A stretch of DNA of 64,000 bases, from positions 208,491-272,490 of the forward strand of contig CALOBG010000014.1 in NCBI GenBank assembly GCA_942490995.1. Reading direction: 5' to 3'. The notes under the pieces are model-generated. The model was given only the letters and a program-made list of their open reading frames with translations, was not told the DNA's origin and did not search any database. Origin of the DNA: UBA981 sp942490995 (lineage in GTDB: Bacteria > Pseudomonadota > Gammaproteobacteria > Ga0077536). A program made the translations under genes and the position numbers. Below, piece after piece: positions 16,462-24,545 of this stretch. Every line of letters starts with the position of its first letter. Position 1 is the stretch's first letter.

Positions 16462-16884
16462 GTGGCAGAGCCCGCGTCCAGCGAGTCCCCAGACGCGGCG
16501 TCGCCCTGGCCGGGCCGGCTGCTCGTACTCGGCCTGTTCGTCGGCATCGGCGGCCTGGGGCTGTGGCTCGACTGTCGCAACGAGAGCAACGCGCGAGAGC
16601 ACGTGCGCAAGGGCATGGGCTGCATCCTGGGGACCCGCCCGCTGCCGCGCGACCAGGTGCGCGCGCGCATCGACTCGATCGCGCGCGGGATGGCCGCGCG
16701 CGGTGAGGCGAAGTGGCCCCGCGCGTGCGCGACGTACTTTCACCGCGCGGCCGGCGACGCCGAGGGCGCGTGGGCCGGTCGGCTCGCGGGCGCCGAGCGG
16801 GTGATCGAGCGCGGCGACCTCGACGAGATCGCCGCCACGATGCAGGCGCTCTACGCCGACGAGGACTTCGCGAGCCCGCCGTAG
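16462..16884 (+). CDS. small membrane-anchored hypothetical protein (140 aa)
   Basis: Starts at GTG 16462 (VAEPASSESPD). One transmembrane helix (RLLVLGLFVGIGGLGLWLD) near the N-terminus is followed by a charged domain with two Cys (MGCILGTRP; RACATYF) and 'FHRAAGDAEGAWAGRLAGAE'. The C-terminal helices probably face the periplasm. No family recognised. The upstream frame to 16420 is possible but lacks promoter or ribosome-site support. Confidence 0.55.
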   Translation: MAEPASSESPDAASPWPGRLLVLGLFVGIGGLGLWLDCRNESNAREHVRKGMGCILGTRPLPRDQVRARIDSIARGMAARGEAKWPRACATYFHRAAGDAEGAWAGRLAGAERVIERGDLDEIAATMQALYADEDFASPP

Positions 16885-16961
16885 CGGGCGCGATCGGCAG
16901 CGCGTGGCTGGCGCAGATCGCGGCGTGCCGCCGCTGGCCGCGCGGCCGGACCGGCCTGCGA

Positions 16962-16967
16962 TACTCT
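16962..16967 (+). promoter_or_regulatory. TACTCT -10-like box, leaderless start
   Basis: TANNNT hexamer 7 nt before ATG 16975. Confidence 0.45.
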
Positions 16968-16974
16968 CGCGCTG

Positions 16975-17556
16975 ATGAACGCCCAGCCCTTCGCCGCCAC
17001 GTCCCGCGCACGCACGGCGCGCGCCATCGCCATCGTCACCGGAGGCATGCTCGCCGGCGCGTTGCTCACCGTCGCGGCCTGCGGCGGCGGCGGCGCCACG
17101 GCCGGCGGCGCCACCACCGACAACGCCGGCCCGACCGCGCCCGCGCCGCAGGCGATGCCGCCCGGCAGCTCGGGCTTCCCCGGGCTGGACTGGGGCGACG
17201 AGCTCGCCGCGGTGCAGGCCAAGTACCCGGCGGCGACGCCGCAGGGCGACGGGCTGCTCCTGCGCGCGCCGCACGGCGGGCGCGACGCCGAGATCACCTT
17301 CACGTTCGGCGGCGGCCCGCTGATCTACATCAGCGTGGCGTATCCCGAGGTCTTCGCCTCGATGCCGGCGTGCGGCGAGGTGTTCTCGCAGGTGCGCGGC
17401 GCCCTGGACGCCACGCTGGGCAGCAGCAGCGAGGACAACCTCGCGGCGTACTGGACCTCCGACAGCGCGTCGATGACCCTGACGTGCGGCCCCACCGACG
17501 ACGAGAGCGAGCAGGCGGAGCTCGCGATGTCGTACTCGTTGCCCGAGGAGCTCTGA
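16975..17556 (+). CDS. lipoprotein of unknown function (193 aa)
   Basis: Signal peptide with lipobox (GALLTVAACGG) and a Gly/Ala/Thr/Pro linker. The mature domain starts at 'GLDWGDELAAVQAKYP', continues with 'ITFTFGGGPLIYISVAYPEV' and contains 'CGEVFSQVRGALDATLGSS'. This pattern of a short helix, beta strands and a helix resembles small exported alpha/beta proteins that compare predicted and actual values, but no family can be named. It converges with the coiled-coil lipoprotein gene on the minus strand, with repeats in between. Confidence 0.65.
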   Translation: MNAQPFAATSRARTARAIAIVTGGMLAGALLTVAACGGGGATAGGATTDNAGPTAPAPQAMPPGSSGFPGLDWGDELAAVQAKYPAATPQGDGLLLRAPHGGRDAEITFTFGGGPLIYISVAYPEVFASMPACGEVFSQVRGALDATLGSSSEDNLAAYWTSDSASMTLTCGPTDDESEQAELAMSYSLPEEL

Positions 17557-17680
17557 CGACAGCGCGCGGCGCGCGCCGCGCGCGGTTGCCGCCCGGAATC
17601 AGAGGTTGATCAGAGTGAGACTCGCCGATCGCCCGCTCACAGGGTCGCTCAGAATGAACTGGCGGCCCCGACCCACCCTT

Positions 17681-17732
17681 CGACAGGCCCTCGCTGGCGC
17701 TCGGGCCGCTCAGGGTGAGCGGAACTTGATCG
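17681..17732. repeat. REP-like palindromic element
   Basis: CCTTCGACAGG...GCTCGGGCCGCTCAGGGTGAGCGG resembles extragenic palindromes of environmental bacteria. It is related to the inverted repeat at 33438-33544, which shares CCTTCG...GCTCGCTT/GG...GCTCAGGG and GAGCG. Confidence 0.5.
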
Positions 17733-17810
17733 GATCTCCTCGTTCTGATCGACCCTGTCAGGGTGAGCGGAACTTGATCGGATCTCTTCGTTCTGATCGA
17801 CCCTGTCAGG
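17711..17810. repeat. 48-bp tandem repeat, two copies plus a stub
   Basis: Copies at 17711-17758 and 17759-17806 differ at one base; CAGGG starts a third. Each junction forms the palindrome ACCCTG-T-CAGGGT. The array sits between two convergent genes and reaches into the stop codon of the minus-strand gene, so it may act as a bidirectional terminator. Confidence 0.8.
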
Positions 17811-18675
17811 GCGTCTTCAGCAGCGCGTCGACGCGGGTCTGCGCGCCGTCGAGCGCGGCCGCGGCGGCCTGATCGAGCAGCGCGGCGAGCTGGGTCTGCA
17901 GCGCGGTCGTCAGCTCGCGCAGGAGCATCGCGGGCTCGGTGCGCAGCCCGGCGAGGTACGTCTGCGCGGGGCCGAAGACCCCACGCGCCTGGGCGCACAG
18001 CTTGTCGAAGTCGGCGCCGCCGCCCTTGAGCTTGCCCAGCGCGCAGGCGCCCTCGACGATGGCCGCGACGTCCTGCAACTGCGCGAGCGCGGGCGCGACC
18101 ACCTGCTCGACGAGCTGCTGGGTGGCGGCCTCGAGCGAGGTCGTCGCCGCGGCGACCTCGGCGGAGATCATCGCGCGCACGTCCTCCACCTTCTTCCGCG
18201 TGCCGGTGCCGTCGTAGACCGCCTGCACCTCGGCGGCGATCGCGCCCAGACGCGTGCGCACGTCGCCCAGGCTGGCGCGGAACGTGGCGAGCTGCTTGAC
18301 GCCCTGATCGAGGGTGTCGATCACGCCCTCGGCCTTCGCGAGCTCGGGCACCAGCGACACCATCTGCTTCCAGGCGTCGAGCTCGCGGAAGGCCTTGAGC
18401 AGCTCGATCGGCCCGGCCACCACCGCGACGTCGTCCAGCACCTTGCCCAGCTGATCGAGGCGATCGCCCTGCTGCTGGACGGCCTGGACGGTGGCGGCGG
18501 TGACGACCGCGACGCACGCGCCGGCCTGGACCAGCTCGCCGGGCTTGCACGTCGGCAACGGCTGCTCCGCCGGCGCGGCGGGGCCGCCCTTGGCGGCGGG
18601 GTCGTCCTTGCCCTTGCAGGCGGGTGCGGCGACGACGACGAACGAGGCGGCGAGGAGGGTGCTGAGCAGCTTCAC
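17806..18675 (-). CDS. helical lipoprotein of unknown function (289 aa)
   Basis: The GTG at 18675 gives a signal peptide with lipobox (FVVVAAPACKG) and is preferred to the longer Arg/Pro-rich frame. After a short Pro-rich linker and a Cys pair (TCKPGELVQAGACVAV) the protein is almost all amphipathic helix, rich in Gln, Asp and Leu ('QQQGDRLDQLGKVLDDVAVV', 'RALHxQ'-type heptads), probably coiled coil. A later Cys pair lies in 'VEGACALGKLKG...LCAQARG'. No family recognised. Its last codons lie in the 48-bp repeat. Confidence 0.65.
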   Translation of the reverse strand: MKLLSTLLAASFVVVAAPACKGKDDPAAKGGPAAPAEQPLPTCKPGELVQAGACVAVVTAATVQAVQQQGDRLDQLGKVLDDVAVVAGPIELLKAFRELDAWKQMVSLVPELAKAEGVIDTLDQGVKQLATFRASLGDVRTRLGAIAAEVQAVYDGTGTRKKVEDVRAMISAEVAAATTSLEAATQQLVEQVVAPALAQLQDVAAIVEGACALGKLKGGGADFDKLCAQARGVFGPAQTYLAGLRTEPAMLLRELTTALQTQLAALLDQAAAAALDGAQTRVDALLKTP

Positions 18676-18784
18676 GGCGCGACACTCGCACCGAACCGGC
18701 GCCACGGGAAGCGGCGAGCGCGGTGGGAACCTGGGCGCCGACGCCGCCTTCCGCCGGGGCGCCGGGCACACGTCGCGGCCGCGA

Positions 18785-19705
18785 TCAGGGCGCGGTCATC
18801 CGCACGAAGTGCTGCGGGAGGATCACGCGCGTGCCGGGCGCGCAGGCCTCGACCTCCGCGATGAACGCCTGCAGATCGGCCGAGGGCGGCTCGTCGACGG
18901 GCGGGCCTTGCCAGTCGTCGAAGTGGGTGGCGTAGACCAGCGGCGGGTGGCCGAGCACGCGCAGCAGGCGGCAGGTGTAGTCGTGGATCTGCCCGCGCAG
19001 CCCGGTGGCGATCACGGCGATGTCGGGACGCAGGCCCTCGAGCTCGCGCTCGATGAAGTTCGCGGTGCTGAAGAACAGGATCTGGTGGCCGGCGATCCGG
19101 ACCAGGTACGCGAACGTGCCGCCCTCGGCGTAGTCGCCGAAGCGCATGGGCAGCGCCGGCGCCGCGGGGATCTCGCCGCCGAGGATGTGCTTGTCGCCGA
19201 TCGCGGAGTGCAGGCTGGGGATCACGCGGACCGAGTAGCCGTCCATCGCGTAGTCCTCGCCGCCCTTGATCGGCAGCAGGTGGTCGTCGGGCACGCCGCT
19301 GGCGCGACCGACGCGCGTGGTGCTCAGGCTGCCCATCAGCTGGGCGCCGGTGGCCAGCGCGACCGACGGCGCGTCGAGCAGGTGGTCGATGTGCGAGTGG
19401 CCGATCATGATGAGGTCGGCGCGCGGCGGGGCGTGGGCGGCGATCGCCGTCGGGTCGGGGGCGATCGGCGCATCGGCGTCGAGGTCGGGGCGCGTGAAGT
19501 ACGGATCGAGCAAGATCGTCTTGCCGGCGGCGTCGAGCTGCCAGCCGGCGACGCCGAGGTAGGTCAGCGCGATCGGCTCGCCTGGCGCCGCCGCGGCGGA
19601 CTCATCGTCGAGGTCCGCGACGCCGGCGGGCCCGGCAGGGCCCGCCGGGCCGCGACAGGCGGCGAGGCTGACGAAGGACAGGGCGACGATCGAGCGCGCG
19701 TGCAT
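18785..19705 (-). CDS. exported metallo-beta-lactamase-fold hydrolase (UlaG-like)
   Basis: 306 aa. The start at ATG 19705 places a lipoprotein signal (SIVALSFVSLAACRG) at the N-terminus. 'TYLGVAGWQLDAAGKTILLD' is the first strand pair; the metal motif 'GHSHIDHLLD' is H-x-H-x-D-H; 'IPSLHSAIG' supplies the next His and 'YATHFDDWQGP' the last. These features fit UlaG-like beta-lactamase-fold proteins, a group that hydrolyses lactones or phosphodiesters; the substrate is unknown. A collagen-like GPAGPAGPAG stretch follows the lipidated Cys. It is divergent from the GRAM-like gene. Confidence 0.8.
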   Translation of the reverse strand: MHARSIVALSFVSLAACRGPAGPAGPAGVADLDDESAAAAPGEPIALTYLGVAGWQLDAAGKTILLDPYFTRPDLDADAPIAPDPTAIAAHAPPRADLIMIGHSHIDHLLDAPSVALATGAQLMGSLSTTRVGRASGVPDDHLLPIKGGEDYAMDGYSVRVIPSLHSAIGDKHILGGEIPAAPALPMRFGDYAEGGTFAYLVRIAGHQILFFSTANFIERELEGLRPDIAVIATGLRGQIHDYTCRLLRVLGHPPLVYATHFDDWQGPPVDEPPSADLQAFIAEVEACAPGTRVILPQHFVRMTAP

Positions 19706-19768
19706 CGGCGGCGTCAACGCGCGCCCGCGATGGATCATTCCGGGGGCGCGCGGCATCATCGCGCCGTC

Positions 19769-20137
19769 ATGGCGTTCCTCGACTGGTGGGTCCCCGACGG
19801 ACCGCTACCCGACGGCGAGACCGAGCGACTCGGCGTGCTCGCGAACCTGCGGTCGTCGCGCTGGCGTGCGCTCGGCGGCCGGCTGATCGCCACCGAGCGC
19901 CGGCTGATCTTCCGCCCCAACCGCGTCGATCGCGCGCTGGGCGCGCGCGTGTGGTCGGTCGCGTTCATCGCGATCCGCGAGGTCGGCCGCCGCGGTCCCA
20001 CCGGCAATCCGTTCGACGGCGGCCTGCGGACCCGGCTGCGCGTCGTCACCGCCGACGGCGAGGAGCACCTGTTCGTGGTCAACGGGCTGGCGCGGGTCGT
20101 GGAGCAGGTCCGCGGGCTGGTCAGCGCAGCCGCCTGA
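19769..20137 (+). CDS. GRAM/PH-like domain protein (122 aa)
   Basis: ATG 19769. The short protein has the fold signature of GRAM-type PH domains: 'LGGRLIATERRLIFRPNRVD', then 'VWSVAFIAIREVGRRGP', then 'LRTRLRVVTADGEEHLFVVN' and a C-terminal helix 'GLARVVEQVRGLVS'. It is cytosolic, with no signal peptide. Such domains bind lipids or proteins; the partner is unknown. Not obviously co-transcribed with its neighbours. Confidence 0.65.
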   Translation: MAFLDWWVPDGPLPDGETERLGVLANLRSSRWRALGGRLIATERRLIFRPNRVDRALGARVWSVAFIAIREVGRRGPTGNPFDGGLRTRLRVVTADGEEHLFVVNGLARVVEQVRGLVSAAA

Positions 20138-20163
20138 TCGCGCGCTGGTGCCGGCGCCGCGGC

Positions 20164-20844
20164 TCAGGGCGCACCGACCAGCGTCGAGCCGAGCAGGACG
20201 CCGTCGGCCCAGTAGCGGCCGGTGGCGCCGTCGGGGAGGAGGTCCCAGGTGGACGAGCCGGTGTACGGGACCACGCGCGTCCCGGTGATCGTCGAGCCGT
20301 CGAGCGCGGCGCCCAGCGTGAGCGCGCCCAGCGCGCCGCCGCGCGCGTCCGGGTGCCCTGCCGAGGCGCGGACGACGCGGCCATCGGCGAGGGTGTGCTC
20401 GACCAGCGTGTGCGGCGCGAGCACCGGCCGCGACGAGACGCGCACGACGTGGCCCTGCACCCGCGCGCCGGTGGCGTCGACGGTCCAGACCAGATCGCCG
20501 GGCTGCAACCGGGTGACGATGACGTCGCCGGCTGGCGTCGCGATGCGCGCGTCGTCCGGGAGGCAACGCAGGTGACACTCGATCGTCCGGCAGGTGCCGT
20601 CGTCGGCGCGCTCGACGTTGGGCTGCTCGCCGTCGCGGAAGATCGGCTGGCAGCCGCCGGGCACGACGACCGCGCCGTCGGGCATGCAGCAGTGCTGGGC
20701 GTCGGCGGCGCACGCCGTGACGGTCGCGGCGTCAGCGGCCGGCGTCGGCGCGGGCGCGGGCGTCGGCGGCGGGCTCTTCTCGCCGCACGCCGTGAATGTG
20801 ACCAGGATTGTGACCAGGGCGGCGACGGTGACGCGGCGGTTCAT
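20164..20844 (-). CDS. exported Hint-domain (Hedgehog/intein) lipoprotein
   Basis: 226 aa. A lipoprotein signal (LVTILVTFTACGE) and a Pro/Ala linker precede a Cys-rich stretch (CAADAQHCCMPDG). The Hint domain starts at Cys in 'HLRCLPDDARIATPAGD' and continues with 'LQPGDLVWTVD', 'SSRPVLAPHTLVEHTLADGR', 'RASAGHPDARGG' (block B His) and 'GRYWADGVLLGSTLVGAP'. In inteins the end would read VxxHN; here His-Asn is replaced, so splicing is not possible, while Cys-dependent cleavage at the domain start is. Bacterial secreted Hint proteins are often self-cleaving or release domains. Little follows the domain here, so its role is unclear. Confidence 0.75.
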   Translation of the reverse strand: MNRRVTVAALVTILVTFTACGEKSPPPTPAPAPTPAADAATVTACAADAQHCCMPDGAVVVPGGCQPIFRDGEQPNVERADDGTCRTIECHLRCLPDDARIATPAGDVIVTRLQPGDLVWTVDATGARVQGHVVRVSSRPVLAPHTLVEHTLADGRVVRASAGHPDARGGALGALTLGAALDGSTITGTRVVPYTGSSTWDLLPDGATGRYWADGVLLGSTLVGAP

Positions 20845-20891
20845 CCCGCGCAGCGTTGCTCGCCGTACCGCGATCGGTCAACGTGCATCGC

Positions 20892-21443
20892 ATGCAAGGT
20901 ACGAAGCGCGCGAGCGTGGTGGTGGCGGTGGCGGCGGTCGCGGTGCTGGGCTGCCGGGGGCCGGCGCCGTCGGGGCCGATCGGGCCGCAGCCATCCACCC
21001 GATTCTACGCGGGCACCGTGCAGATGCGTGGCGTCGACGGCGATCTGTGGATCGACGGCGAGACCACGCTGCGTCGCGAGGTGCGCCCGTCCCAGGCGAC
21101 CATCGTCGAGACCTGGATGGTGAACGGCGCGCCCGTGACCACGACGATGGTGCGGACCGGCGACGGCGCGGTGTTCGCGGCCAGCGACGAGCGCAGCGGC
21201 GTCGGCGGCACCGTCACGTTCGCCGGCGACCCGTGGGTGTCGACCTCGTGGACCTACCAGCTGCAGATCATCGACGACGAGGGCACGATCACCGGCACCG
21301 GGCGGCTGGGCGAGACCACGCTGACCACGCGCAAGGAGTACCTGCTCCCCGACGGCACCCTGAACGCGACTCTCGAGGAGCGCGTCCTGCTCGTCACCGA
21401 GCAGGAGTACGACGCGAAGCGCAAGCAGCTGACCACGCCCTGA
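20892..21443 (+). CDS. lipoprotein of unknown function (183 aa)
   Basis: The ATG at 20892 is preferred over 20856 because it directly starts a good lipoprotein signal (RASVVVAVAAVAVLGCRG). The mature domain is beta-rich and looks like a small barrel or jelly-roll: 'FYAGTVQMRGVDGDLWID', 'ATIVETWMVNGAPVTTTMVR', 'WTYQLQIIDDEGTITGTG' and 'LNATLEERVLLVTEQEYDAK'. No family recognised. It is 31 bp upstream of the wax-ester synthase gene and may be co-transcribed with it. Confidence 0.65.
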   Translation: MQGTKRASVVVAVAAVAVLGCRGPAPSGPIGPQPSTRFYAGTVQMRGVDGDLWIDGETTLRREVRPSQATIVETWMVNGAPVTTTMVRTGDGAVFAASDERSGVGGTVTFAGDPWVSTSWTYQLQIIDDEGTITGTGRLGETTLTTRKEYLLPDGTLNATLEERVLLVTEQEYDAKRKQLTTP

Positions 21444-21474
21444 CCCTCGGCGCCGATTTCGGCGAGAATCAGCC

Positions 21475-22857
21475 ATGGCCAAGCGACTGACGATGATGGA
21501 TTCGGTCTTCCTGGCCGGCGAGTCGCGCGAATCGATGATGCACGTCGGCGGGCTGTTCCCGTTCACGCCGCCCGCCGACGCGCCGCCCGGGCTGCTGCGC
21601 CAGCTCAGCGACGAGCTCAAGGCGTCGCCCGAGGTCACGGCGCCGTGGAACCTCAAGCTGCGCACGCCGGAGTTCCTCAAGAACCCGCTGCAGGGCTGGG
21701 TCGAGGACCGCGAGTTCGACATCGACTACCACGTGCGGCGCTCGGCGCTGCCCACCCCGGGCGACGAGCGCGAGCTGGGCATCCTGGTGTCGCGGCTGCA
21801 CGGCATCCCGATGGACTTCCACCGGCCGCCCTGGGAGGTCCACTTCATCGAGGGGCTCAGCGGCGGCCGCTTCGCGCTGTACTTCAAGATCCACCACTCG
21901 CTGATCGACGGCTACACGTCGATGCGGATGCTCGCCGCCAGCCTGTCGAGCGACCCCGACGAGCGCACCACGCCGATGTTCTTCACCCAGCCGCCGCGGG
22001 TGCGGGCGTTCGGCGAGGACGACTACGAGCCGCCGACGCTGGCGTCGCTGATGGCGGCGGGGCGCGAGCAGTACAGCGCCGCGCGCGACGCCGGCCGCGC
22101 GCTGATGAACGTGGTGCGGGCGGCGCGCGCCCACGACCGCGATCTGATCGCGCCGATGCAGGCGCCGCGCTCGATCTTCAACCGGCGGATCAGCCGCAAC
22201 CGCCGCTTCGCCACCCAGCAGGTCGCGCTCGAGCGGATGCGCGCGGTGGCGAAGACCGCCGGCGGCACGCTCAACGACGTGTGCCTGGCGCTGTGCGCGT
22301 CGGGCCTGCGGCGGCTGCTGCTCGAGCTCGACGCGCTGCCGGCGCAGCCGCTGATCGCGATGCTGCCGGTCAACGTCCGGCCCAAGGGCGATCCGGGCGG
22401 CGGCAACGCGGTGGGCGCGATCCTCGCCTCGCTCGCCACCGACCGCGAGGATCCGGCGGCGCGCCTCGACGCGATCATCGCGTCGACCTCGCGCGCCAAG
22501 GAGCAGCTGCAGGGCCTGACCAAGAACGGGATCCTGCAGTACAGCGCGATGCTGATGGCGCCGCTCAGCCTGCAGACGGTGACCGGCATGGGCGGGCGCA
22601 TGCGGCCGGCGTTCAACGTGGTGATCTCGAACGTGCCGGGGCCCGAGCGCGCGCTGTACTTCCGCGGCGCGCGCCTCGAGGCGGTGTATCCCTTGTCGAT
22701 CCCGTTCCACGGCTACGGGCTGAACATCACGATCAACAGCTACGTCGACACGCTGAACTTCGGCTACACCGGGTGCCGCGAGGCGCTGCCGCACTTGCAG
22801 CGGCTGGCGGTGTACGGCGGCGAGGCGCTCGACGAGCTGGAGCGCGCGGTCAGGTAG
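21475..22857 (+). CDS. wax ester synthase / diacylglycerol acyltransferase (WS/DGAT)
   Basis: 460 aa, a usual length for the family. The N-terminus 'LTMMDSVFLAGESRESMMHV' matches the WS/DGAT start. The catalytic HHxxxDG is seen in 'FKIHHSLIDGYTS' at about residue 141. The C-terminal conserved parts are 'GTLNDVCLALCASGLRRLL', 'MLPVNVRPKGDPGGGNAVG', 'FNVVISNVPGPE' and 'YGLNITINSYVDTLNFGY'. It would esterify fatty acyl-CoA with fatty alcohol or diacylglycerol, making wax esters or triacylglycerol for storage. It acts at the cytoplasmic face of the membrane. Confidence 0.92.
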   Translation: MAKRLTMMDSVFLAGESRESMMHVGGLFPFTPPADAPPGLLRQLSDELKASPEVTAPWNLKLRTPEFLKNPLQGWVEDREFDIDYHVRRSALPTPGDERELGILVSRLHGIPMDFHRPPWEVHFIEGLSGGRFALYFKIHHSLIDGYTSMRMLAASLSSDPDERTTPMFFTQPPRVRAFGEDDYEPPTLASLMAAGREQYSAARDAGRALMNVVRAARAHDRDLIAPMQAPRSIFNRRISRNRRFATQQVALERMRAVAKTAGGTLNDVCLALCASGLRRLLLELDALPAQPLIAMLPVNVRPKGDPGGGNAVGAILASLATDREDPAARLDAIIASTSRAKEQLQGLTKNGILQYSAMLMAPLSLQTVTGMGGRMRPAFNVVISNVPGPERALYFRGARLEAVYPLSIPFHGYGLNITINSYVDTLNFGYTGCREALPHLQRLAVYGGEALDELERAVR

Positions 22858-22881
22858 CGGCGGGTCCGCGCCGCGCGCGCC

Positions 22882-24447
22882 TCAGCGGGTCAGCAGCGCG
22901 CGCAGCGCGTCGACGAGGGCGTCGACCGACGTGTCGGGCGTGCCGCTGCGCGACAGCACCAGCGCGCCGGCGGCGTCGAACACCTTGATGTGCGGCAGGT
23001 TGTAGCCGCCCGGCGTGAGGTGCTGGGCGGCGACCGGCGTGTCCCAGTCGACGACGTCGACGCGGCGGATGGCGAGGCGATCGGGGAACTCGCGCGCCAG
23101 CGCCTCGAGCGCGCGGCCCAGCTCCTTGCACGGCTTGCACCACGCGGCCCAGAAGTCGAAGACGGTGATCTTGCCGGCGACCGGGACGAGGTCGACGCGC
23201 TCACCGGGGACGCCGAGGTCGGTGATGTCGAGGCCGGCGGTGTCGGCGTGGCCGTCGTGGTCGTCGTGGCCGTCGTGGTCGTCGTGGCCGTCGTGGCCGT
23301 CGTGGTCGTCGTGGTCGTCGTGGTCGTCGTGGTCGTCGTGGCCGTCGTGGCCGTCGTCGCCGTGCTCGTGCTCGTGATCGTGATCGTCCTCCCCGTGCTC
23401 GTGGCCATCGGCCTTCACAGGCCGCGCGGCCTGTCGCGACCACGAGGCGCCGAGCTCGAGGATCAGCGGCATGTCGAGCTGCCCGCCGACGGTGTGCGTC
23501 ACCACGGGCACCTTGACCGCGAGATCGAGCGTGAGGCCACCGCCGGCCTGCCACTGCACGCCGCCGCCGAGCAGGACGTCGATGCGGCCCTGGTTGCCCT
23601 CGTCCTCGTGCACCACGCCCCCCCAGCGCTCCGCACGCTCGGCCTGCAGATCGGCGCCGACGCGCAGCGTGAGCCGGCGCCGCGCGTCCCACTCGCCGCG
23701 CAGGCCCAGCGCGTAGCGATCACCGGCCTGGTAGCCCTTGCCGCCCTCGTAGACGACCTGCTGCGTGAAGACGAACGCGGCCGCACGCCACGCGCCGTCG
23801 GCGGAGAACGCGCGCGTCGCCTCGACCGAGGCCACCGGGTTGATCGTGCCGGTGCCGAGCTGGATGTGTTGATGGGCGAGCCCCATGTCGCCCAGGGTGA
23901 ACGGGTCCTCCTCGGTGCGGCCGAGCGGAACCGTGACGCCCAGGCGCAGGCGCAGGCGCACGTCGGCAGCGACCGTGCGGCTGGCGCCGACCAGCAGCAT
24001 CGGATCACCCAGGCCCCAGACGGTCTCGTCGCGGTGGTGGATGCCGTCGTCGACCAGCGCTACCTCGTCGCCGCCGCCGTCGAGGTAGCGGATGGACGTC
24101 GCGATGCCGCGCAGCGGCAGCACCAGCCCGGCGTCGAGCCACGCGCTCAGGCCGACGTCCACCGCGAGGCGCGCCTCGGCGATGGTGAGGTCCTGATCGT
24201 GGACGATGTCGATCACGCCCTGCCCGACGACGTCATCGCGGTCGTCGTGCTGCGTGTTCACCAGGGTCGCAAAGGTCCCCAGGCGCACGGAGACATCGCC
24301 GGGTGCCAGCGCTTCGTCGTTGACCTCGCCGACCGGGAGGTTTGGATTGCTTCAGCCAGCTCAAGCACCGCCGGCGCGGACCTGGCGTGCATCGACGCCG
24401 AGGACCGAGCTAGCGATCACGAGCATGGCGCCGATGCGCAGGAACAT
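22882..24447 (-). CDS. outer-membrane-barrel/thioredoxin fusion, candidate selenoprotein with UxxU
   Basis: 521 codons from ATG 24447, with one frame throughout except two TGA codons, at 24363-24361 and 24354-24352 (codons 29 and 32). Upstream is a signal peptide (MFLRIGAMLVIASSVLGVDA); downstream the mature part starts 'SNPNLPVGEV'. TGA-Ala-Gly-TGA has CxxC spacing, as if both Cys were selenocysteine. Residues about 38-345 are beta-barrel-like ('VRLGTFATLVN', 'RLRLRLGVTVPLGRTEED', 'GGLTLDLAVKVPVVTHTVGG'). Residues 350-407 are a His/Asp linker. The C-terminus is thioredoxin-like with W-C437-K-P-C440. If UGA were a stop, only a product from GTG 24288 without signal peptide would be made, which is odd for a barrel. 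A hairpin resembling a bacterial SECIS follows the second UGA. The selenocysteine reading is inference. Confidence 0.65.
23250..23350. repeat. short tandem repeat coding the His/Asp linker
   Basis: GTCGTGGTC/GCC-type 9- and 15-bp units repeat here; on the minus strand they encode a string of His-Asp-Asp and His-Asp-Gly. The linker could bind zinc, copper or nickel. Confidence 0.8.
24323..24341 (-). promoter_or_regulatory. SECIS-like stem-loop after the second in-frame UGA
   Basis: On the minus strand ACCTC pairs with GAGGT, a C is bulged, CC pairs with GG and the apical loop is GGTC. The stem begins 10 nt after the UGA at 24352. The formate dehydrogenase SECIS of E. coli has its upper stem about 11 nt after UGA and a loop containing GGUC, so spacing and loop agree. 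The stem is short, so chance is possible. Confidence 0.4.
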
Positions 24448-24532
24448 GCGGGCACGCTAGCACGATGCGGCGCGCGGGCCGCGCCCGTGCGCCGCCTGCA
24501 CGACGGCGTGGCGTGCGCCCCGCCTCACCGCG

Positions 24533-24538
24533 TAGAGT
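24533..24538 (+). promoter_or_regulatory. TAGAGT -10-like box, leaderless start
   Basis: TANNNT hexamer 7 nt before ATG 24546. Confidence 0.45.
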
Positions 24539-24545
24539 GGGGCAG

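Noticed and set aside
14816..17011. A 731-aa protein from the full open frame
   Set aside because: The part before ATG 16282 is Arg/Pro-rich, overlaps the genes at 16462 and 16975 and precedes a clear export signal.
23250..23350. Short repeats as a CRISPR array
   Set aside because: The units are 9-15 bp, contiguous without spacers and encode the His/Asp linker in frame.
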